NCBI RefSeq assembly: GCF_011304355.1
Contig: NZ_CP049888.1
Location: 1,178,001-1,242,000, forward strand
Source: Weissella coleopterorum
GTDB lineage: Bacteria > Bacillota > Bacilli > Lactobacillales > Lactobacillaceae
Length of the DNA: 64,000 nucleotides
Direction: 5' to 3'
Part shown: positions 58,463 through 64,000 of the stretch, one piece after another
Numbering within the stretch: the stretch's first letter is position 1
How the letters are laid out: every line of letters begins with the position of its first letter
Program-made: the position numbers and the translations under genes
Notes under the pieces: model-generated
Seen by the model: the letters and a program-made list of their open reading frames with translations, nothing else
Told to the model about the DNA's origin: nothing
Databases searched by the model: none

Positions 58463-59500
58463 TTAACCTTGTTTCGTATCTCCCATAATATTGCTGAACA
58501 CATCTGCTACTTCTCGCCTTGCCTTTGGTGTTAATTCCGCATAAACGCTTGCCGTGATATTAATATCTCTATGTCCTAGTCTGTCAGCTACCTTTTTAAG
58601 ATCCATACCATTTGATATTAATAAACTAGCATGGGTATGTCTAAGTCCATGAATGTTTAAATACGGTAGACGTTGCGTATGATTATTGTTGTACCATTCA
58701 TTAAACTTTTTTAAGTCTATATAAGCCCTGTCTTTTAATGAACCAAAGACGAAACTATCTTTATTAATGGGCTTACCTTTTAACATCGACTGTTGAGCCT
58801 GTACATAATGCCACGCTTTTAATTTCTCAACTACGACATCATCAATATCAATGTATCTAAACTCATCCCCATTTTTAAGCCCTTTTAAGTATTTACCTAC
58901 TCCACGTCCGTCTTCTGATATACGACCATTTAATAATAATTCACATCGTTCAAAATCTACATTGCTCCATTTCAAACCAAACGCCTCGCCCTTACGTATT
59001 CCAGTTCTTAACAATACGGTAAACAACGTTAGGAACAAATCGCCTTGTTTATAATATTCATTTAGTCCTGCTTCAAATAATTTAGCTTGTGTCTCATCAT
59101 AAAAACGCACTTCACGCCGTGGTACTTTCTTAGCTCTAACTGTTTGAATACGCTCTAATGGGTTACTCTCGCAAATTATATGATCGCTATCCACCGCATA
59201 TTTAAATACTTGGCTAGCATATCGCAATATCTCTTTTGAGTGTGTGTATTGCGGAATAAAGTTATTTACCTTTTTTTGTATATCGAGCCTAACAATTCTT
59301 TCCAGTCTGAGACCACCAAATAACTTGGGCTTTAAAAGATGGTTCTCAAAGTATTTAGCTGTCTTGTCCTTAGTAGCCTGTGTAATATCTCTACTACTAT
59401 AAAACTCCCACCATTCTTTATAAGCCTCTTCAAACGTATAAGGCTGTGGTTGCAAGTATTCCAGCTCTTTAATAACAATATCGCCACGTTCGATAGCTTC
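58463..59500 (-). pseudogene. int: tyrosine-family integrase, 5' end removed at the IS boundary
   Basis: The catalytic domain is complete: Arg154 in RTGIRKGE, Lys in LKGLKNGDEFR, HGLRH (His269, Arg272), LGH (His295) and nucleophile Tyr305 in TASVYAEL (numbered from the TTG at 59455). The core-binding SAM-like domain (TFEEAYKEWWEFY) is also present. Upstream codons stay open (EAIERGDIVIKELEY) until they hit the IS-side sequence, where a stop occurs. The N-terminal arm-binding domain of about 40 residues expected in phage integrases is missing and is not found on the other side of the IS. Initiation at TTG is possible but activity is unlikely. Confidence 0.82.
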
Positions 59501-59565
59501 AGGCTCCTATGATGGAATTACGGACAAATTGTTCGATATAATACATCATAAAGGAGCTTTTTATT

Positions 59566-59817
59566 ATGGTTATCAAATATTCAAATGACTTTAAAGAATC
59601 GATCGTAAGCTTGCATAAAGTTGGTCGTTCAGCTAATTCATTAGCAAAAGAATACAACGTTAGTGTTTCAACGGTTTCTAAATGGGTTAATCAAGCCGAT
59701 CCTAACAATACGAAAGTATTGTCAGCAAATGAAAGGGCATTGATTAAAGAAAATAAACAACTAAAAGAAGAACTTGATATTTTAAAACGAGCAGCGGTGC
59801 TTATGGCGAAAAATTGA
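59566..59817 (+). CDS. IS3-family transposase OrfA
   Basis: An 83-residue helix-turn-helix protein: YSNDFKESIVSLHKVGRSAN, then YNVSVSTVSKWVNQ as the recognition part and a leucine-zipper-like tail ENKQLKEELDILKRAAVLM. AAGGAG precedes the ATG and a TATAAT box lies about 30 nt upstream. It ends in GCGAAAAATTGA, overlapping orfB in the -1 frame, so a fused OrfAB transposase can arise by frameshift on the A-run. Confidence 0.93.
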   Translation: MVIKYSNDFKESIVSLHKVGRSANSLAKEYNVSVSTVSKWVNQADPNNTKVLSANERALIKENKQLKEELDILKRAAVLMAKN

Positions 59818-60635
59818 TCATCAAAGGACGTATTCCTACCTTAAAAATTATTAATGACAATCTACAGGTTGGGCACCGCATTACTAAAATTTTGAACGTC
59901 CTCAGAATTCCACGATCGACTTATTATGGCTATATACATTGGAAGCCTGGTAAAACCCTTCTTCGTCGCAATTTCATTAAGCAAAAGGTATTAGATGCAT
60001 GGTTAAAATATCCTATGTATGGATACCCGCGATTAACAATTTTATTAAATCGTCAGTTAAAAATTAAAATTAGCCAGCGTATGGTTTATAAACAGATGTA
60101 CGCTTTAAAAATTAGGTCTAGGATGACTAAACGAATTAATAAGCCTAAAACACATACTGAATATGATCAACGACCAAATCTAATTAAAGGATTACCTGAT
60201 CAATCCAATATTCTTTTAACAGATATTACGTATATTCCCGTTAAAAATACTTGGGTTTATCTAGCTAGTGTGTACAATCCCGTAACCCGGCGGGTTATTT
60301 CTTATAAAGTTGGAAGTCATATGACTAAGGAATTAGCAACCGACGTCATTAATCAAGTCGCAGTAAAGTCTGTTAAACCAAGCATTATTCATAGCGATAT
60401 GGGGAGTCAGTATACAAGCGATTTATTTGAAAGTACTTTAACTCGTTTTGGGATTAAGCATTCTTATTCTCGTAAAGGACAACCTGGTGATAACGCAAGA
60501 ATTGAGAGCTTTCACTCAATTTTGAAGCGTGAATACATTAATTTTCAAGAATTTAAGACAATTAATGAAGCAATAGCTGGCATTGATAGCTATATTCGCT
60601 GGTATAACAGTGATCGAATTTCCCTTGTAGCGTAG
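59814..60635 (+). CDS. IS3-family transposase OrfB (DDE integrase domain)
   Basis: A 273-residue catalytic subunit in the -1 frame relative to orfA. The DDE triad is intact: Asp137 (LLTDITYIP), Asp195 (IHSDMGSQY) and Glu231 (GDNARIESFHS), with the IS3-typical 35-residue gap between the last two. The HTH_21-like region MYGYPRLTILLNR is also present. The element therefore looks competent for transposition. Confidence 0.93.
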   Translation: MIIKGRIPTLKIINDNLQVGHRITKILNVLRIPRSTYYGYIHWKPGKTLLRRNFIKQKVLDAWLKYPMYGYPRLTILLNRQLKIKISQRMVYKQMYALKIRSRMTKRINKPKTHTEYDQRPNLIKGLPDQSNILLTDITYIPVKNTWVYLASVYNPVTRRVISYKVGSHMTKELATDVINQVAVKSVKPSIIHSDMGSQYTSDLFESTLTRFGIKHSYSRKGQPGDNARIESFHSILKREYINFQEFKTINEAIAGIDSYIRWYNSDRISLVA

Positions 60636-60823
60636 CTACAAATAAATCATATTAATATCCCGTTTAAAACGATAAGTATAGACGGGTTGTTTAGAATGGC
60701 ATGGAAACATTAAAGGATGCACTTTTTTAGATAAATCACATACTTTACCAGTACGTTAAATAATTAAAACGTTTTTCAAAATTTATTCGTATTTTTATGT
60801 CCGAATTATTGACATAGGAGCCC

Positions 60824-61183
60824 AAAAACGTTAAACACTTCTTTAAGACAACTGTGCTATACATTGGCAATATGGCTCAAGCACATTTAACAGAAACAAA
60901 TCAAATAGTTATTAGTGATGAATTTATCGCTACTCTACCAGATCATTACACCAGCAAAGCCGTTGAAGCATTACAGACCATTATTAAAGCCTGCGACACT
61001 ATGAACGATAAACAGAAGCTAGTCTTTGAATTACGTTGCTTAAAAGCTAAATCATGGCGTGATACGTTACCAATCTTAGGACTACATAAATCAAGAGCAC
61101 AGGAAGTCTATAATCAATCTGTCCTTATCTTTGCAGAAAACTTTGCACCAATTAAAGATTTAAGAGGTGGCAACAATGACTAA
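60824..61183 (+). pseudogene. ArpU-like phage transcriptional regulator, 5' end removed at the IS boundary
   Basis: The frame is open from the IS edge: KNVKHFFKTT leads into MAQAHLTETNQ. This matches the start of the next gene (KDVRYFFNKEL...MAHYSL), showing that the 5' end was lost. The C-terminal sigma-70-like helix-turn-helix region (MNDKQKLVFELRCLKAKSW, then LGLHKSRAQEVYNQSV) is intact. A GTG at 60854 or ATG at 60872 could start a short product, but no ribosome-binding site is evident. It overlaps the next gene by 8 nt. Confidence 0.65.
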
Positions 61184-61544
61184 AGATGATACACAAGTTA
61201 TTAAAGATGTTAGATATTTTTTTAACAAAGAACTACCACGCTTCCAACTCATGGCACATTATAGTTTAAGCATGAATGAACAACCTTATCAGATTGAATC
61301 AGTAGACGGAGCTAGCAAGTGGATGAGTTACAGCCGAGACATATTAAAGCGTACCGTTGAAGCCACAGACAATCTACCAGAAAGACAAAAGCGACTAATT
61401 GAACTTAGATACTTTAAAAATTTAGAATGGGCTGAAGCAAGTAGAATAAGTGGCATTTCTACACGACGTGGCTTACAACTGATACGTGAAGCTCATTTAA
61501 TGTTTGCGGATAACTTTAAAGATACATATGACTTTAGGACATAA
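61176..61544 (+). CDS. ArpU-like phage late-gene transcriptional regulator
   Basis: A 122-residue protein from the ATG at 61176 with AGAGGTGG just upstream. It resembles ArpU/RinA-type regulators that sit at the end of the phage early region and switch on packaging and lysis genes: LPERQKRLIELRYFKNLEW followed by SRISGISTRRGLQLIREAH, a sigma-region-4-like helix-turn-helix. It is a paralogue of the truncated gene before it. The late genes it would control are absent here. Confidence 0.7.
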   Translation: MTKDDTQVIKDVRYFFNKELPRFQLMAHYSLSMNEQPYQIESVDGASKWMSYSRDILKRTVEATDNLPERQKRLIELRYFKNLEWAEASRISGISTRRGLQLIREAHLMFADNFKDTYDFRT

Positions 61545-61775
61545 CACTCCCCCCCTGCCTGTTTTCAGGTTAAAGGAGCGCACACAGTTCGTGATCTTAT
61601 AGAAATACCCGATATTGAAAACTTTTAGGTAGGGGGGTCAATGGGTATAAAGGTTATTATCAAGCCATTCTATTCTAGAATAATATATTTTTAGCCGTCG
61701 TTTTTGAATTTGAAAATACCATTTAAAATAGAAACACTTAATTGTTATTGAGTGTGATATTTATACAAATAATAG

Positions 61776-61793
61776 TATGATTAAACAATCATA
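61776..61793. promoter_or_regulatory. inverted repeat upstream of arsC
   Basis: TATGATT-AAAC-AATCATA, ending 21 nt before the arsC start. It could be an operator, for instance for an ArsR-type repressor encoded elsewhere; no regulator gene is next to it. Confidence 0.35.
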
Positions 61794-61814
61794 TAATTAA
61801 GTGGGGATTAAATT

Positions 61815-62225
61815 ATGCAACTATACTTCCTATGTACTGGTAACTCATGCAGAAGCCAAATGGCTGAAGGTTTTGCTGAAAAATACGCCCCTTCTGATTG
61901 GATAATTAAGAGTGCCGGTGTAGAACAACACGGTTTAAACAATATAGCAGTTAATGTTATGGCTGAAAACGGCATTGATATTTCCAATAATACTTCTGAT
62001 TTAATCGATAATGACTACTTACAATCAAGCGATTACGTCATTACATTATGTGGTGATGCTAAAGACAAATGCCCTATGACATCACCAAGCGTAAAAAAGG
62101 AACATTGGCCATTAAACGATCCAGCACAAGCAAGTGGAACAAATGAAGAAATTTTGAACGTATTTAGATCTACTCGTGATGATATTGATGATTTAGTTTA
62201 TAACTTTATCAATAAGATTAAATAA
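61815..62225 (+). CDS. arsC: arsenate reductase, thioredoxin-coupled (ArsC, low-molecular-weight phosphatase fold)
   Basis: Reduces arsenate to arsenite. The 136-residue protein has the P-loop CTGNSCRS (Cys7 to Arg13, CX5R) and the redox pair Cys79 and Cys86 in CGDAKDKCP, the triad of the thioredoxin-dependent class; [11 protein letters not shown] supplies the catalytic Asp. RBS GTGGGG. No arsB, acr3 or arsR is beside it, so it is a solitary cargo gene in the phage remnant, followed by its own terminator. Confidence 0.93.
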   Translation: MQLYFLCTGNSCRSQMAEGFAEKYAPSDWIIKSAGVEQHGLNNIAVNVMAENGIDISNNTSDLIDNDYLQSSDYVITLCGDAKDKCPMTSPSVKKEHWPLNDPAQASGTNEEILNVFRSTRDDIDDLVYNFINKIK

Positions 62226-62240
62226 CTAAAATAAACTAAA

Positions 62241-62268
62241 AAGCGCCCGTTTTGGACGCTTATTTTTT
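62241..62268 (+). terminator. terminator after arsC
   Basis: AAGCGCCC and GGACGCTT (one mismatch) with a GTTTT loop, then a T-run. Confidence 0.75.
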
Positions 62269-62487
62269 ATATAAATTCAGTTATATCAATGATTTAACAG
62301 CGTTACCCCCACCCCTCTACGGTTTCACTATATTTCAGACAGTCGAGACCCCTTCCCCCGGTGTCCCAAAGTAAATGCAACGTTATTTTTTATGATAGGG
62401 GGGATTTTGAAAAATAATAATAACTGCACTGCGTGAAAGAAACGCCACCATTTGTTATTCGGTTCTTTTCCTACTCAACGGGCGGGG

Positions 62488-62946
62488 TTATAACTTTAAT
62501 TCCATTTCATTATTATCATTTTTTACAAATCCGATTTTTTTATATAATTGTTCTCCGTCTTTACTACTATCTAGCCAAATTCTTTTAATTTTATTTTCCT
62601 TAGAATAATTTATCAATTCCTTTATTATTTTAAATGCAAATCCTTTACCTCGGTATGATTGTTCAGTATATACATTCAAAATATATCCCTCAAAACCTAA
62701 AATATTACTTATATGAGGCACACGTTTAATCAAACACAAAGATCCTACAGAAACGATTTTATCATCAACAACAGCACCCAAACTAATTAAATTATCATTT
62801 ATATTTTCAATATAAAATTTACGAGTCTCCCTCTCCAATAATTCAATATTGTCATCCTCAGTTACCTCATTTAATTCCCAAAAAAGTTTTAACCTTAAAT
62901 CCCAAAAATCATTTACGTGACCATTACTCATCTTTATAATTTTCAT
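62488..62946 (-). CDS. GNAT family N-acetyltransferase
   Basis: A 152-residue acetyltransferase with the acetyl-CoA loop EQSYRGKGFAFKIIKE and the C-terminal YKKIGFVKN that closes the fold. It is noticeably richer in A/T and in Asn, Lys and Ile than its neighbours, which suggests transfer. It lies inside the integrated element, on the strand opposite to arsC. Substrate unknown; could be an antibiotic, a polyamine or a protein N-terminus. Confidence 0.82.
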   Translation of the reverse strand: MKIIKMSNGHVNDFWDLRLKLFWELNEVTEDDNIELLERETRKFYIENINDNLISLGAVVDDKIVSVGSLCLIKRVPHISNILGFEGYILNVYTEQSYRGKGFAFKIIKELINYSKENKIKRIWLDSSKDGEQLYKKIGFVKNDNNEMELKL

Positions 62947-63073
62947 TTTATATACCTAACTTTATCCACAATCATAGTTTTTTAATCATATCATTAATTG
63001 TGAAAAAATTAAAAAAAAACGCTTCAACAATTAAGTCAAAGCGAACATGCCAGCGGACAAATCTTTAATTTTT

Positions 63074-63216
63074 AAGCACGGAATTAAGCACAATTTTAAT
63101 CAAAAAAGCACAAAACTAAGCACATATTAGGTTATACCTATCAATAGCTATTATCAGTTAAACGGTTGGTATATATATGTTTTTGATAGCTATTAACACC
63201 TATTATTAGGTTAAAC
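63074..63216 (+). repeat. clustered short direct repeats next to attR (likely integrase arm sites)
   Basis: AAGCAC starts at 63074, 63086, 63106 and 63118 (steps of 12, 20, 12). Downstream, ATAGCTATTA occurs at 63144-63153 and 63186-63195, each followed by GTTAAAC (63157-63163 and 63210-63216). A further AAGCAC lies near the left end at 58403-58408. Arrangement and position fit arm-type binding sites of a tyrosine integrase. Confidence 0.5.
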
Positions 63217-63219
63217 TAC

Positions 63220-63236
63220 AAATCACATTAAGTTCA
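63220..63236 (+). repeat. right attachment site (attR) copy
   Basis: Same 17 bp as the left copy. Its complement covers the last codons and stop of the neighbouring minus-strand gene (stop codon at 63223-63225), so integration kept that gene intact. Confidence 0.75.
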
Positions 63237-64000
63237 TTAATTCGTTTAATAATTGTTGATGATAGCGAGCTTGTAAATCACTCTCTGGGCGTACTTGATC
63301 AAATTGTACATTCCCAAGTTCAGTTTGAATCCAAGCATTCGCATCCAAATTAAACTTGGGATAATGTGGATAACTAACTGTCATTTCTAAGTAAAGTTGT
63401 TTCTCTAATCCTTCTAAAATGACTGGATCATCATGAATGGCTCCATTTTCCAAGACAGTTTTAATTTTTTTCCAGAAAAATGAATCCTCAATCGCTAACA
63501 GTTGATTTGGCACAATTTTTTTGATTTTTTGGTCAATCCACAAAAAGTCAATTTCATCTGAGACTTGTAGTCGTCGAAGCCGATCAGCTAATGTTGCTCT
63601 GGAAATGGCTGGTAAAAACGGATCTACTAATAATGTCTTGGCCCCGGAAATAAAATAATGTCGTGGGAGCATCTCTGCCATTTGTAATCTTTGGGCTTGT
63701 TCGGGTAATTCAACATCACTCAGGTTAAAAAAATGACGGCCGCGATTCTTGATCGTCTGAGCTAATTCAACCTGGTCTTGGCGCTCTTTAAGCTTAATTT
63801 GATCTACTAAACGGTCTGTCCAAGGACTATTTAAAGCAAATTCCCAAGCAGCCAAATACATTTGATTCGCTAAAGCGATTTTAAGATACAAATTAGCCCT
63901 ATCAACTGTTTTTTGATAAAGCTGATTATGATTTTGAATTAGATCCCAAGCCTGCTGAAATTGTTCACTTTGCGCTAAACTATCCACCAGTAATAATAGC
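63223..64000 (-). CDS. conserved hypothetical protein, C-terminal part (runs off window)
   Basis: The frame is open to the window edge, so only the last 258 residues or so are visible. The first part is helical with TPR-like spacing of aromatic and Ala residues (QFQQAWDLIQNHNQLY, YLAAWEFALNSPW), the remainder contains QVSDEIDFLWIDQK and YPHYPKFNLDANAW. I do not recognise the family with certainty; a TPR-type protein is possible. Its 3' end served as the integration target. Confidence 0.6.
   Translation of the reverse strand, partial: LLLLVDSLAQSEQFQQAWDLIQNHNQLYQKTVDRANLYLKIALANQMYLAAWEFALNSPWTDRLVDQIKLKERQDQVELAQTIKNRGRHFFNLSDVELPEQAQRLQMAEMLPRHYFISGAKTLLVDPFLPAISRATLADRLRRLQVSDEIDFLWIDQKIKKIVPNQLLAIEDSFFWKKIKTVLENGAIHDDPVILEGLEKQLYLEMTVSYPHYPKFNLDANAWIQTELGNVQFDQVRPESDLQARYHQQLLNELMNLM

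Larger units (their letters stand above)
59502..60822 (+). mobile_element. IS3-family insertion sequence (about 1.3 kb)
   Basis: Two overlapping frames (orfA, orfB) lie between imperfect inverted repeats at 59502-59526 and 60798-60822: the outer 10 bp GGCTCCTATG and an inner CGGACA are identical, 18 of 25 overall. If the canonical IS3 ends TG...CA are used, the IS proper starts 8 bp inside each end and GGCTCCTA/TAGGAGCC becomes a palindromic target with a TA duplication. No longer target duplication is visible. Confidence 0.88.
58329..63236. mobile_element. decayed integrated element (prophage remnant or satellite), 4.9 kb
   Basis: Bounded by the 17-bp direct repeat AAATCACATTAAGTTCA at 58329-58345 and 63220-63236. 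It contains a truncated tyrosine integrase near the left end, an IS3-family element, a truncated and an intact ArpU-like phage regulator, arsC and a GNAT gene. No capsid, terminase, replication or lysis genes are present. The right repeat overlaps the stop codon of the flanking chromosomal gene, the usual way phage elements use a gene 3' end. The boundaries are direct observation; the prophage origin is inferred from the gene types. Confidence 0.75.

Noticed and set aside
61545..61814. small genes between the ArpU-like gene and arsC
   Set aside because: Only very short frames (under 20 codons) with no recognisable content; probably decayed phage DNA.
62270..62487. terminase or HNH remnant between arsC and the GNAT gene
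   Set aside because: G/C-rich patches resemble phage intergenic DNA, but no frame could be matched to a known protein by eye.
1..64000. CRISPR arrays, rRNA genes, restriction systems or toxin-antitoxin pairs
   Set aside because: None seen: no regularly spaced repeats with unique spacers, no rRNA, no recognisable defence genes.

Overview
The window is an AT-rich Firmicutes chromosome segment that reads as a lactic acid bacterium (Lactobacillales), most likely the Leuconostoc/Weissella branch of the Lactobacillaceae. Supporting features are strong GGAGG ribosome-binding sites, a hisS-aspS pair behind a T-box, a mevalonate-pathway gene (mvaS), a gluconate permease/kinase pair, YneF/YnzC/YslB-type small proteins, and familiar operons (rpsB-tsf-pyrH-frr, era-dgkA-ybeY-phoH, tuf-tig-clpX-engB). 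Genus and species cannot be fixed from the sequence alone. Nearly every gene lies on the minus strand, so operons read from high to low coordinates.

Layout. 1-1.2 kb: 5' part of glmS with its promoter and GGTATA-type operator elements. 1.7-5 kb: translation genes frr, pyrH, tsf and rpsB, the last with a structured leader. 5-8.8 kb: small housekeeping genes, plsC, a lexA homologue on the plus strand, and apt. 8.8-12.8 kb: recJ, rnz, plsY. 13-17 kb: an ADP-ribosylglycohydrolase-like protein, yslB, map and two VIT1/CCC1 transporters. 17-24.4 kb: recA, a stand-alone CinA C-terminal amidase, pgsA, rodZ, two M16 peptidase homologues and cardiolipin synthase. 24.5-27.8 kb: gntP and gntK with a well-marked regulatory region. 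27.9-30.9 kb: a glycan-export ABC transporter with a glycosyltransferase. 31-40 kb: rqcH, ribF, truB, trmL, recO, era, dgkA, ybeY, phoH, yqeY, rpsU. 40-48.3 kb: yitT, aspS and hisS (T-box), amidase, nucleoside deoxyribosyltransferase, mvaS, coaBC. 48.5 kb: tRNA-Glu. 48.7-58.1 kb: aldo/keto reductase, mutS2, cvpA, zapA, engB, clpX, tig, tuf. 58.3-63.2 kb: a decayed integrated element. The right edge holds the 3' part of the chromosomal gene whose 3' end was the integration site.

The main non-housekeeping region is the 4.9-kb element at 58329-63236. It is bounded by a 17-bp direct repeat; the right copy overlaps the stop codon of the neighbouring gene. Inside are a 5'-truncated tyrosine integrase, an IS3-family insertion sequence, a 5'-truncated and an intact ArpU-like phage regulator, a thioredoxin-type arsenate reductase and a GNAT acetyltransferase. 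Clustered short direct repeats beside the right att copy look like integrase arm sites. The two truncated phage genes meet the IS ends exactly, which indicates loss of the DNA once lying between them.

Other points of interest: the LexA homologue keeps its DNA-binding domain but lacks the scissile Ala-Gly, the catalytic Ser and the aligned catalytic Lys; the ADP-ribosylglycohydrolase-like protein lacks both metal-binding motifs; GlmS appears to start Met-Tyr-Tyr-Cys, so its nucleophile is not at the N-terminus; EF-Tu most plausibly starts at TTG; the hisS-aspS T-box carries GACAC, overlapping Asp and His codons. Four conserved genes (recJ, rnz, rqcH, truB) are each broken by one missing base in a G/C homopolymer, which looks more like a systematic sequencing artefact than four real pseudogenes.
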